Source: Haladaptatus caseinilyticus (GTDB lineage: Archaea > Halobacteriota > Halobacteria > Halobacteriales > Haladaptataceae). Taken from it: 64,000 bases of DNA. A program made the position numbers and the translations under genes. The stretch lies in contig NZ_CP111041.1 of assembly GCF_026248685.1 (NCBI RefSeq), positions 62,001 to 126,000 of the forward strand, written 5' to 3'. Of the stretch, positions 34,858-43,647 are shown piece after piece (the first letter of the stretch is position 1; every line of letters begins with the position of its first letter). A model generated the notes under the pieces. That model made no database searches and was not told the DNA's origin. It was given only the letters and a program-made list of their open reading frames with translations.

Positions 34858-35036
34858 GTGATCCATACCGCCTTGTTTGTGGTGTCTGTGAGTGGTCTGC
34901 CACCACCGCCGATGGAACCGCACGCATGGCCGTCACGAATGCTGGCATCGCCCATTATCGAGAGACGGATCACACACCCATCCAGGCACAGTCATACACG
35001 CCGTCGTCACGTCGCTCCCGATCACTGCTCCAGTGA
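34854..35036 (+). CDS. Small zinc-finger-like protein
   Basis: The 60-residue protein has a C-x2-C pair (VCGVCEW) and a downstream H-x5-H (IAHYRETDHTPI), the layout of a C2H2-like finger. It overlaps the HalOD1 gene by four bases, so the two are translationally coupled and probably act together. A DNA- or protein-binding role is inferred from the motif alone. Confidence 0.65.
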   Translation: MSDPYRLVCGVCEWSATTADGTARMAVTNAGIAHYRETDHTPIQAQSYTPSSRRSRSLLQ

Positions 35037-35533
35037 CACGGTGTGCTCCTCCTAGATCGATGACTCAGCACCTCTGTTGGTAGCTGTTGTTCCAGTGGCA
35101 CTGATGTAGTGGTGGTGGGCGGGATTTCAATGAGCGAATCTGCCTTTCGTTGGATTGATGACCAATTCAAGCTGGGAGCGTTCTTTTCGAAACTAAATGG
35201 ATACTATCATATCGATATTCGACGAGGTGAGACGCTACCCTTATACGGATGCTCTGGCTCTAGTTAGCACGGAACGCACCAGTACACTATGTGTGCTCAT
35301 CTCCGCCGCCGGCGAAGATGATGAACGCCAACGGTGTGTTATCGCAACACCGTTTATTCGTGTGGTCGTGACACGGGGTACATTATTCAGTACCAATGGG
35401 TTCTGCCCAGCAGCCACCCCACCATGACACACCGACCCACAAGCCAAGCGCCTGCACCGCTCGTATTGCGATTCTCCCAACATCGCACCCGGCACTCTCA
35501 CTCACTCGTTTCAATCTCATCGGAGGAATACTA
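35037..35533. other. Intergenic stretch, no gene recognised
   Basis: Short open frames on both strands here lack recognisable domains. A palindrome-like segment around 35330-35350 and TATCATATCGATATTC near 35207 are the only notable features. Confidence 0.35.
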
Positions 35534-36184
35534 ATGGAGGTCGTGACCGTCGAATTCACGGTGCCCAGTGAGTGTTTCATTCTGGGTGAAATCCTCACCG
35601 ATGGCAGTGACGTCTCCATCGAGCTGACTCAATTCGTCCCAGTCGAACAAACACTTGTGCCGTACTTTTGGGCTGAAACCACCGACCAAGACGCCTTCGA
35701 ACAATCAGTGCGCGCCGATGAGCGTGTTGCAACTCTCACCCCCCTCGATGCGGGGCCAGAAAAGACGCTCTACCAGATCGAGTGGACGCGAGATATCGAT
35801 CATATGCTCACCGCGTTTCGGGAGCACAATCTCATCGTTGAAGAGGCAACCGGGACCGCCGACACGTGGCACTTTACGGTGCGCGGGCCAAATCGCGGCA
35901 ATCTCTCGTCCTTTCAACAGGCCTGTGCTGACTACGACATTCCGCTCGAGATTCAGCGGGTATGGAATCCCGGGAAACCAGCGACGGCACAGTACGATAT
36001 CACCGAAAAACAGCGCGAAGCGATCGAGTACGCGTTCACGGATGGGTATTTCAATGTGCCCCGTGAGACCTCACTCGGTGTCTTAGGCGAGGCAATGGGC
36101 ATCACTGGCCAATCGTTTGCCCGGCGGCTCAGACGTGGGTTGTATTCGTTGGTCAAACATACGGTGATGGACAATCAGAAATAA
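35534..36184 (+). CDS. Bat-like HTH_10 transcriptional regulator (2)
   Basis: About 216 residues. The N-terminal Bat-type domain has VTVEFTVPSECFILGEIL and YQIEWTRDIDHMLTAF; the HTH_10 domain has ITEKQREAIEYAFTDGYFNV and LGVLGEAMGITGQSFARRLR. The ATG at 35534 places the start at the first strand of the domain. It precedes a DUF7344 gene by 54 bp. The closest relatives are those at 33743 and 36649. Signal and targets unknown. Confidence 0.9.
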   Translation: MEVVTVEFTVPSECFILGEILTDGSDVSIELTQFVPVEQTLVPYFWAETTDQDAFEQSVRADERVATLTPLDAGPEKTLYQIEWTRDIDHMLTAFREHNLIVEEATGTADTWHFTVRGPNRGNLSSFQQACADYDIPLEIQRVWNPGKPATAQYDITEKQREAIEYAFTDGYFNVPRETSLGVLGEAMGITGQSFARRLRRGLYSLVKHTVMDNQK

Positions 36185-36238
36185 GTCCCGTTCATGTGAA
36201 GACCCACTATTCTCACTCACTGGCGATCTAATGGACCT

Positions 36239-36649
36239 ATGACAGCAAACCCCTCAGATCCCCCCGACCAAACCAGCTCCGACAATGCACGAGACAAGCC
36301 CGTGACTGCTAGCCTCTCCGTCGATGAGATCTATTCTCTTGTAGCGGATCACCATCGGCGATATACTCTCTACTACCTGGCTTTCGAGACCAGTGGTGAG
36401 AATTGGACACTAGATGGCCTGATCGAGTATCTCCAACCCACACTGGACGAAATGAGTAGTCGAGAAAGCTCTGTCCGAACGCACCTGTATCATATGGTCC
36501 TTCCGCGGTTGCAGGATGCTGGAGTTGTCGACTACGATAGGCGCAGTGAAATGATTCGCTATTGGGGTCACCCACAGCTCGAAGAGATACTCGTTCGCGT
36601 CAGACAGATCGAACAAGGACATGAAGACCCTAGCCAGGAAGGTCACTAA
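36239..36649 (+). CDS. DUF7344-type winged-helix protein (1)
   Basis: The 136-residue protein contains a winged-helix-like DUF7344 domain: LSVDEIYSLVADHHRRYTLYYL, then VRTHLYHMVLPRLQDAGVVDYD. Such proteins are abundant in haloarchaea and often lie beside HalOD1 or Bat genes; function is unknown. The stop codon overlaps the start of the next Bat-like gene (TAATG), which indicates an operon in which both proteins are made together. Confidence 0.85.
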   Translation: MTANPSDPPDQTSSDNARDKPVTASLSVDEIYSLVADHHRRYTLYYLAFETSGENWTLDGLIEYLQPTLDEMSSRESSVRTHLYHMVLPRLQDAGVVDYDRRSEMIRYWGHPQLEEILVRVRQIEQGHEDPSQEGH

Positions 36650-37329
36650 TGTCTGGTACAATCGTTGAGGTCACTGTTCCTCGCGAACAGTTTGCACTTG
36701 CACACACCCTTGCGGAACTTGAGACACTCACGTTTGACGTGGAACAGATGGTTGCCACCAATCAGAAGTCGCTGATGCCCCTCATGTGGGTTGACGCACC
36801 TGATCGCCCCACACTTGAAACGGCATTTGCTGCTGATGACAGCGTTGCTGGCTACCACATGATCGCCGACTTCGAGACTGAATATCTCTACCAGCTTGAA
36901 TGGGTTGATCGCATTGAGCATCTAATCCAGATCCTTGTTGATCAAGAGGGGACTGTGCTGCGCGCAACGGGCCGACATAGTAGCTGGACGTTTCGACTGT
37001 TGTTTGCCGACCGTGAGATGGCCGCTCGCACCAATGAATACTGTCTGGAACACGGCATCGACTTTGAGGTCACAGATATTCACGACTTCACTGGTCACAA
37101 TGGGAGTCGCATAGGGCTGACCGACTGCCAACAAACGGCACTTGAGCTCGCAGCTGCTCGCGGGTATTATACTGTGCCACGCGAGGTCTCAGCGGACGAT
37201 CTCGCGGAGGAACTTGGAATTAGTCCTCAAGCGCTCTCTGAACGGCTCCGGCGTGCCCATGGCCATCTGGTCCATCATGTCTTCGGCACTGGAAATGAGG
37301 TTTCAGACTCGACAGATACAGCCCACTAG
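36649..37329 (+). CDS. Bat-like HTH_10 transcriptional regulator (3)
   Basis: The 226-residue protein has the Bat-type N-terminal domain (IVEVTVPREQFALAHTLAEL, YQLEWVDRIEHLIQILV) and the C-terminal HTH_10 (LTDCQQTALELAAARGYYTV, ADDLAEELGISPQALSERLR). Its start overlaps the DUF7344 stop. A short Asp/Ser/Thr tail follows the HTH. It is the third intact Bat-like gene within 3.6 kb, suggesting local duplication. Confidence 0.9.
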   Translation: MSGTIVEVTVPREQFALAHTLAELETLTFDVEQMVATNQKSLMPLMWVDAPDRPTLETAFAADDSVAGYHMIADFETEYLYQLEWVDRIEHLIQILVDQEGTVLRATGRHSSWTFRLLFADREMAARTNEYCLEHGIDFEVTDIHDFTGHNGSRIGLTDCQQTALELAAARGYYTVPREVSADDLAEELGISPQALSERLRRAHGHLVHHVFGTGNEVSDSTDTAH

Positions 37330-37520
37330 AGCCCGCCTCAAACACGAGCTTCGACTAACAGCGACCAGTGTGGAGTACAGTCTCCACCTAAACAGATTCA
37401 ATACTCTCTAGTAAGTCGAACTCCACGTAACTCGACCGAGGAATGTTTGGTCACCGCCACTCAGTATGGAGAGACAATCTCATTGGTGATCACCAGTTCC
37501 TGTAGATGTGTGTTCTTAAG

Positions 37521-37775
37521 TTAGAGGAACGCCACATAGCCACAACTCGGACAGTGGAGCCGGTCGTGTTCGCACAAGAGGATACCATCAGCACACTCGG
37601 CACACCTCTCTTCAACGGTCCTACTGCTTGCAGATATCGTCTGGAATGTGTATAGCAACTGTTCCAGCTCGATGATGCGGCGGTGTTGGGCCTCAAGCTG
37701 CTTTTACACGTGGTCTGGGTCGTGTGACTGGTGTGCTGGCGAACCACGCCGTCGTCTCTGCCGATGATACAGCAT
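37521..37775 (-). pseudogene. Small zinc-ribbon gene with internal stop
   Basis: The 85-codon frame starts with MLYHRQRRRGSP and carries TAA as codon 24 (37704-37706). It continues in the same frame as KQLEAQHRRIIELEQLL and ends with a two-knuckle zinc ribbon, RCAECADGILLC followed by HCPSCGYVAFL. The motif-rich sequence on both sides of the stop shows that a single nonsense change (or read error) interrupts an otherwise intact gene. The helical middle suggests a coiled coil before the ribbon. Function unknown. Confidence 0.6.
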
Positions 37776-38614
37776 GATTAATCATACCCTTTCTATCTGC
37801 ATGGATGTTGTGCGTGCTCTCGCAAGGGCTACTCACCCCCAGAAAACAAATGCCACCGATATCTCAAAGATGCACATCCCCGGGAGAGCGCCCCATCTGA
37901 TTATCACTCAGACTTCCTACCTCCCAAGGGGGCGCTGAGTCATTGGGGTTCAGTACTTCCTTGGTACCAACGATAGAAAAATGGATATTTGATAATTTCT
38001 TTCATCCGATGGCTCTTTTTATATGGTTAGATCATGGATTTACTGTGAAAAACTATTGAGAAGCGTAGGAGTCCGCAGGACGCATCGAATGAGAACTTTC
38101 GTGGGAAGGTTGGTGACACTCGGTGGGAGGCCAGCCCACCGCCAGAGCTTCCGGCACCGCAACGCGTCCGCTCGAGCTGAAGTACGCTTCGCACCCATGG
38201 ACAGGGCACACTTCAACTAACGAGTGACATCCCCTTAAGTATAATTCACCTACGCCGGAAGTAGATGGTCTTTGCTTTTAGCCATCAATACGAAACGCTC
38301 CACACCCGCTTAGTGCAACAGGAAGTAGTGAATCACTCGAATCTCAACTATTCACTCTTCGTGGACAAGTGGGACCAAGTTCATTGTCGCGTAAAATCGT
38401 AAGCGGAAATAGAACAGATACACAGAACCCTCACGGAGTGCATCTTCCTACATACGGATTTGCCTTCGAGGTTGTAATAGCGGATAGTGGTGGTTCCTCA
38501 GCTGACAGGCTCCCTGATAGTGAGACCCGAGGAAATCCAAATCAAATGGCCTCGACAGAAGGTAACCCACTACACGCCAAACATACACCTCGTGAGTAAC
38601 TAGAGTTCCATCCC
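37776..38614. other. Intergenic region, mostly non-coding
   Basis: No gene recognised. A minus-strand stretch near 38120-38220 reads VEVCPVHGCEAYFSSSG and may be a zinc-finger fragment, but has no clear start. The region contains CTTAGTGCAACA (38309-38320), one of several copies of that motif, and a partial dispersed-repeat core near 38396. Confidence 0.35.
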
Positions 38615-38773
38615 ATGACAAACGAAGGGTGTGTTGAGTGGAGGTGTATACGATGTGGAGAACCATTCGATGCACCGGATGCACAGACGGCTACGTGCCC
38701 CTACTGTGAAACCGTGTTGAAGATCCCTGACGAAGCGTGGGAGTACTACCAATCGGATGAAAATGAAGAATAG
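38615..38773 (+). CDS. Short zinc-ribbon protein
   Basis: A 52-residue protein with two knuckles: VEWRCIRCGEPFDAP and TATCPYCETVLKIP, a classical C-x2-C...C-x2-C ribbon. A Glu/Asp-rich tail follows (YYQSDENEE). Its end overlaps the beginning of the truncated lipoprotein-domain frame. Small proteins of this kind are common in haloarchaea and mostly uncharacterised. Confidence 0.7.
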   Translation: MTNEGCVEWRCIRCGEPFDAPDAQTATCPYCETVLKIPDEAWEYYQSDENEE

Positions 38774-39158
38774 GGCAAGTGGATTCATAGCGATCTCTCA
38801 AGAGATCAGTACTGGGCCCTGGAAGCCGGTTACTGATGGTGAGACGTTCGATTTTACCGTTACAAATAAGAGTACGACCGAGATTTCGCTCGGCTGCGAC
38901 AATCCGTGGACGCTTCAACAGCAGAAAAATGGTCGGTGGCGCGAGATGATGTGGACTATAAGCGATGTCTTTCCTGCATGTTTGACCACTCTCACACTCG
39001 GCGACACCATCACCGAAACCGTCACGCTGAGACGCTCGGCACTCGAAACCAAAAGTGAGATCGTTAAACATGAATTCGTCCCTGGGTTGTATCGGTTCGT
39101 ATTGCTCGCGCCTGACCCTTTCTTCGCGATCAGCTTCCGTATAAAACCGTCTAAGTGA
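38757..39158 (+). pseudogene. Truncated copy of the Tat-lipoprotein domain
   Basis: From about codon 25 this frame closely matches the C-terminal domain of the lipoprotein at 28769 (GETFDFTVTNKSTTEISLG, NPWTLQQQKNGRWREMMW, and an identical FRIKPSK end). The Tat signal, lipobox and DSKNE spacer are missing, and the first 24 residues are unrelated. Without a signal the domain cannot be exported, so this is most likely a partial duplication. The high identity over about 110 codons indicates a recent event. Confidence 0.75.
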
Positions 39159-39220
39159 TGATTTGTCCGTTGTTCACTCGCGATCGGGTGTTCTCCTCTT
39201 GGTCAGGTAACTGTCCAGCA

Positions 39221-39523
39221 CTACATCGAGATGGATAGTTGTACGAGAAAGAGCGCTGTTATTACGAGCGTGAGAGCGGCCATCCCATAGGCTAATGAGC
39301 CATATTCCGAAGGTTTACGCTCCTCTTGTTCTGGATTCCGCAACCTGATGAGGCCAGTAAATAAGATCGTCAGTCCGACACCAGCACGAAGAACACTTTC
39401 TATGTTCAATTGAAATTGAGTGGCTACCAGGGCTAGAGCTATCAAGACAGCCCCGCTATACAGAAAGCAATACGTCACAAATCGAGCCGGGCGCATTACC
39501 GATAAAATTGTTTTCTTTGGCAC
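39221..39523 (-). CDS. Small membrane protein
   Basis: The 100-residue product has three hydrophobic segments: FVTYCFLYSGAVLIALALVA (about 15-34), SVLRAGVGLTILFTGLI (about 43-59) and YGMAALTLVITALFLVQLSI (about 78-97), joined by charged loops (RLRNPEQEERKPSEY). The start is either 39523 or the ATG at 39496. No family recognised. Confidence 0.6.
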   Translation of the reverse strand: MPKKTILSVMRPARFVTYCFLYSGAVLIALALVATQFQLNIESVLRAGVGLTILFTGLIRLRNPEQEERKPSEYGSLAYGMAALTLVITALFLVQLSISM

Positions 39524-39606
39524 ATATTTCTATCGGTAACTCCAGAGATTGACGTAGTAAAGTCGATTCTATCCGCCGAATCGCTCTATACAGGAGTTTT
39601 AGTGAA

Positions 39607-40240
39607 TCATCCACTTACGATTTCCACAACATCATATAGGCTGTGTGTTTCATAGGTGGGGGCGACTGGGAGGGTTATATCCCTGCAATGCGGTCGGCGG
39701 ACAAAAACTGAATCTAAACCTGCCCTGTGAGCGGCAATTACATCACTCTCTCTGTCGCTGATGTAGAGAGCGGATTCGGCTCCAAGCTCTGTGATTGCTC
39801 GGTCGAGATAGTGTGTATTCGGTTTCTTTAAGTTGAGACTCTCAACCGTCTTCTCGCGGCCATAATAGGTGTCGAACGCAGGTTGCAGCTCGAAAAAATC
39901 CAACACAAACTCAATTGTACTGTGATGGTTATTGCTCACCACACCGCAGGTCTGAGAAAGATTCGAGATGACCGTTTCGTCGTCATAGCAGACCCGAGAA
40001 CCCGCCTTAAACTTTTCAAATTGTGATTGTTCGTCGAGGCGCTCACGGGCTTCCCAAAATGTGGCCACATCAAGAATATAGGTCACACATATTTCATGGA
40101 GTCTTTCGACTGTCGTTCCATTCACAATATCGTCGTTTGTGTTACCGGAACGCGTTTTATGCCTCCGTCCGATGCTCTAACTGCGCTCTCACAACTGGTC
40201 AAGACAATTTCCCGACGCCATCATGCGGCGCTGACGGTCT
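39607..40240 (-). pseudogene. HAD-superfamily hydrolase with decayed N-terminus
   Basis: The intact 172-codon part (39607-40125) is the cap and core of a HAD phosphatase: GVVSNNHHSTIEFVLDFF (motif II region), LNLKKPNTHYLDRAI (motif III Lys) and ALYISDRESDVIAAHRAG (motif IV). The N-terminal nucleophile motif is not in this frame. In another frame upstream (about 40130-40235) the remnants HDGVGKLS, a stop, PVVRAQLEHRTEA, a stop and NAFR match the missing FDxDGVLxKLS start with several stops. The catalytic Asp region is therefore lost and the gene is dead. Confidence 0.7.
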
Positions 40241-40584
40241 GGCTGGTTGTGAGAGCCCTGCCTACGGCTTTCCTTACCTTTCTCCGAGTGAGCGTTGGTG
40301 GAGACTGCGTTTTCGGAAAATCTAATCGGAAACGATTCAACAGGGCCACTGACGACCGATACTTCGAGATCTGATTGAGGCTCATCTCGGTGAGAACATT
40401 CTGGAGAGAGACGTACTTATTCGCTCCAAACTGACGATAGCAGAACCTCGAGTCTTACTTCATAGTTGGTGGCCAGCACGACCAGTACTCACACAGATTT
40501 CCATCGACATTTCATCTATTGGAATATTCGGAAGCGACCCTGGCTTGCCTAAGAGGATTTTGGTGGTCGTGTTTACTTGCAACG
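40241..40584. other. Intergenic, no gene recognised
   Basis: No coding signal seen. It lies between the HAD pseudogene and the polymerase operon and presumably holds the promoter for the latter; no clear TATA box is visible. Confidence 0.35.
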
Positions 40585-40830
40585 ATGCAAACTAGCCAAA
40601 TCACGACGGGATGGGACGAGTATCGCCGAGCACTTCGACCGACTGATCAGTTGGTTTTCGATCGACTCTTCGAGTATGCACAGCTGCATACCGATCCTAG
40701 CACTGTTCACAAACCTCTGTTCGTTGAAACGCCGATTCTAATCTCGATGTTGCTCGAACAGCAGATCCAGATCGACGATTTGGAAGAACGGCTTGATCAC
40801 TTAGAGGACGATTTGAACGGTCAGGGATGA
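40585..40830 (+). CDS. Small helical protein upstream of DNA polymerase
   Basis: An 81-residue protein: WDEYRRALRPTDQLVFDRLF, then LFVETPILISMLLEQQIQID and a charged coiled-coil tail (DDLEERLDHLEDDLN). The stop lies only four bases before the polymerase start, so they form an operon. I know of no function; a polymerase accessory role is a guess from gene order. The ATG at 40585 excludes a poorly coding 22-codon extension. Confidence 0.65.
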   Translation: MQTSQITTGWDEYRRALRPTDQLVFDRLFEYAQLHTDPSTVHKPLFVETPILISMLLEQQIQIDDLEERLDHLEDDLNGQG

Positions 40831-40834
40831 GGTC

Positions 40835-42949
40835 ATGATGTACAAAATCGACTCCGTCGACGACGACGTGCTCACCTGGTCGGTGACTGACTCCGGAGTG
40901 AGTTGCGAGGTTGATGAGTCGTATACACCGACAATTTACATCTCTGTGCATGGTGACGGCGATTTTTCGACGGCACGTGCTGCACTCCGTGATCATCCTG
41001 CCGTTGTTCGGGTTGCTACTGTTGATGAACGTGTGAGCTACCGGCACGATCCCGAGCAAGTGCTTCGGGTGGATGTTGTTGATCTCAAGACGGTCAATTC
41101 AGTGGCGAGAATGGTGAGCAAGTGGGGTTCACCCGGTGAGTATCGCTGCTACAACGTCGATTTCTCGCGAGAGTTCCGCTACTGTCTCGAAGAGGGAATT
41201 GACCCACTGCCAAAACACGAACTCTCGGAGATACAGATTGCTGTGTCGGAGACAGAACTCGCGAGTGAGCGGGTTACCGAACTCACGATCGACGACGAGA
41301 CGATGACTGGGAGTGGCGAAGACGTGTTAGCAACGCTATCAGATCGAGTAGAGTCGGTTGACCCGGATGTACTCTTCCTGAATACCAGCAACCTCATTCC
41401 TGTTCTGTTCCAGCAAGCTGATCGACTCGATGTAGAGTTTCAGCTTGGACGACGGTCGGGGTGGCAGCAGCTGGCGGGTGAATCAACCTACGAAAGCTAC
41501 GGGCAAGTCGGCCACTCACCAGCACGCTACAATCTCCCCGGTCGGGTGATCATCGACGGCTCGAATACGTTCATGTGGAATCAGACCAACCTCGATGGCT
41601 GTCTGTATCTCGTCGAACAGTCGGGCAAACCACTGCAGGAGTTGGCGTGGTCGTCAATCGGAAATATTCTCACCGGAATTCAGATTCAGGAGGCCCGTGA
41701 GCGGGACGTGCTTGTTCCGTGGCGGTCGTGGCGACACGAGAAGTTCAAGACAATGCGCCAGCTGCACGACGCCGACCGAGGTGGGTTCACCTTTGCGCCG
41801 GACGTCGGGCTACACGAGGACGTCCACGAACTCGACTTCTCCTCGTTGTATCCGAATATCATCGTCACACGGAATGTGAGTCCGGAGAAGATTCGCTGTG
41901 AGTGCCATGCCGAGAGAGAGGATGTACCGGGCATCGGGTATTCGATTTGTGACGAGCGGGGGTATCTTCCTGACGTGCTTGAGCCGTTAATCGAGGCTCG
42001 GGATGCAATTAAAGCCGAGATTCGAGCAACTGAGGATGAAGAGCGTCGTGATGAATTGGAGGGTCAATCGAGCGCGATCAAGTGGATTTTGGTCTCGTGT
42101 TTCGGCTATCAGGGCTTTTCGAATGCGAAATTCGGGCGGATCGAGTGCCATGAGGCGATCAACGCGTATGCCAGGGAGATTCTGTTGGAGACCAAGGCTG
42201 TGCTCGAGGAGCATGGCTGGCGCATTGTGCATGGGATCGTCGATAGCGTGTGGGTGACGCCAATCGAAGGCGAGGGACAGAGGTCGCTTTCAGAGCTTGT
42301 CACGGAGATTTTCGATCAGGTGGCAATTCGGCTCGAACATGAAGCCCACTACGACTGGATATCGTTTGTGCCGTTACGTGATTCGGATGCTGGTGCGTTG
42401 ACGAAGTATTTCGGAAAGGTCGCTGGAGAGGATGAATACAAGTATCGGGGCATTGAGTGTCGCCAGCGAAGCACGCCCTCGTATCTCGACGATGCGCAGA
42501 AGGCGCTGATTCGAGCAGTGGATGAGTATCGTGATCCAGAAGCGGTTTGTGAGGAATTGCGGTCGTGGGTTGATCGACTTGAGCGCGCGGCAGTCGATCC
42601 GAGTGAGTTGGTAATTAGGAATCGGGTTTCGAAGAAACGGGAGGATTACACGCACTCTACGCGGAGTGTGGCGGCGTTGGAGCGGGCGGCTGATCTGGGG
42701 TTGGCGCGTGCGCCTGGTCAGAGTGTGTCGTATGTGGTGGTGGATGATTCGAAGAAATCGTGGGAGCGGGTACAGTTGGCGAGTGAGGAGTTAGACGAGT
42801 ATGATGTCGGGTTTTATCGAGAGTTGTTGGTTCGTGCAGCAGCGAGTGTGTTGTCGCCGCTTTGGTGGCGTGAATCAGATATTGAGCAGGAGTTAGGGCA
42901 GTATACGAGTCTAGTTTGGCGTCATTTAGTTACACGCCGTGATAAATGA
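40835..42949 (+). CDS. Family B DNA polymerase, accessory type with altered motifs
   Basis: The 704-residue protein is shorter than replicative PolB1. Motif A (VHELDFSSLYPNIIV, near 335) keeps the catalytic Asp. Motif B is IKWILVSCFGYQGFSN, with the usual Asn-Ser altered to Val-Ser. Motif C reads HGIVDSVWV, keeping the second Asp of D-T-D but replacing the first by Ile. No clear exonuclease D-x-E is visible in the N-terminal third. This resembles accessory archaeal PolB forms on plasmids and islands; catalysis is possible but uncertain. The 3' third is richer in GTG-type codons than its neighbours. Confidence 0.88.
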   Translation: MMYKIDSVDDDVLTWSVTDSGVSCEVDESYTPTIYISVHGDGDFSTARAALRDHPAVVRVATVDERVSYRHDPEQVLRVDVVDLKTVNSVARMVSKWGSPGEYRCYNVDFSREFRYCLEEGIDPLPKHELSEIQIAVSETELASERVTELTIDDETMTGSGEDVLATLSDRVESVDPDVLFLNTSNLIPVLFQQADRLDVEFQLGRRSGWQQLAGESTYESYGQVGHSPARYNLPGRVIIDGSNTFMWNQTNLDGCLYLVEQSGKPLQELAWSSIGNILTGIQIQEARERDVLVPWRSWRHEKFKTMRQLHDADRGGFTFAPDVGLHEDVHELDFSSLYPNIIVTRNVSPEKIRCECHAEREDVPGIGYSICDERGYLPDVLEPLIEARDAIKAEIRATEDEERRDELEGQSSAIKWILVSCFGYQGFSNAKFGRIECHEAINAYAREILLETKAVLEEHGWRIVHGIVDSVWVTPIEGEGQRSLSELVTEIFDQVAIRLEHEAHYDWISFVPLRDSDAGALTKYFGKVAGEDEYKYRGIECRQRSTPSYLDDAQKALIRAVDEYRDPEAVCEELRSWVDRLERAAVDPSELVIRNRVSKKREDYTHSTRSVAALERAADLGLARAPGQSVSYVVVDDSKKSWERVQLASEELDEYDVGFYRELLVRAAASVLSPLWWRESDIEQELGQYTSLVWRHLVTRRDK

Positions 42950-43006
42950 ACCCAAACATACCTACCGCTTAATCGTCCCGTGATAAATTGTATGTACAGA
43001 AAGAAA

Positions 43007-43394
43007 TCACGCTCTGTCTGTATCAATTGTCTCTGGTAACGGATCAACACGAAACATATAGTCCGCATAGACGCCATCAAGATTCGTGGGACTGTTCTTC
43101 AGCAGTATGCCTTTGGCAAGGGCTAGCCTCTGCCTCAACGCTTCCGTGATCCGTTTCTTCCTGGTAGCGTTCAAGAGCGACAAATTTCGCTGGTTCGTCG
43201 CACTCACGACGGTGACATTTGCGGGGTGAGTCCGAATTTTCTTTTCTCTCGTCTCGAGATTCATCTGCTTCGTTCTGTTCGTCACGTGATTTGGTTTCGT
43301 CCATACGTTCGTGTGCCTGCTCAACTTCCCACACTCGTTGGCGGTTTTCTTCATCATGAGATTGCTTGTTTCGGCTCTTTTTATCGTCCGCCAT
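43007..43394 (-). pseudogene. Cys/His-containing protein gene with frameshift
   Basis: The first 100 codons from 43394 encode MADDKKSRNKQSHDEENRQR, a charged helical segment, and the metal-site-like KCHRRECDEPAKFVALERYQ and SPCQRHTAEEQ. At about 43085 the frame ends in a stop after SHES. The adjacent frame continues seamlessly as SPTNLDGVYADYMFRVDPLP to a stop at 43007. The two parts read as one protein, so a one-base change (or a sequencing error) breaks it. Family unrecognised. Confidence 0.6.
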
Positions 43395-43647
43395 GTCGTA
43401 TCTAGGTAAACGTGAAAGATAATGCTGTGGTCGGCATTTGGAACATTCTTGGCGGGAAACGACCCACTGAGTTGAATCACAAAATTTTATATTCTGATAT
43501 ATATTCCATTGATATCATTGTGAGCTACGAGAATTCGAACTGGTTGGATAATGATTCTCATCCTCGCTACCACATCTCTGTCAATTCTATTCACTCTCTC
43601 TAAAATATATGTAGTGGTATTATGACTGATGTCGATATATATTCAAT

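Noticed and set aside
38023-38220. Short frame in the gap after the Bat cluster
   Set aside because: Arg/His-rich with no domain. The opposite strand looks somewhat more coding-like but lacks a start, so neither is called.
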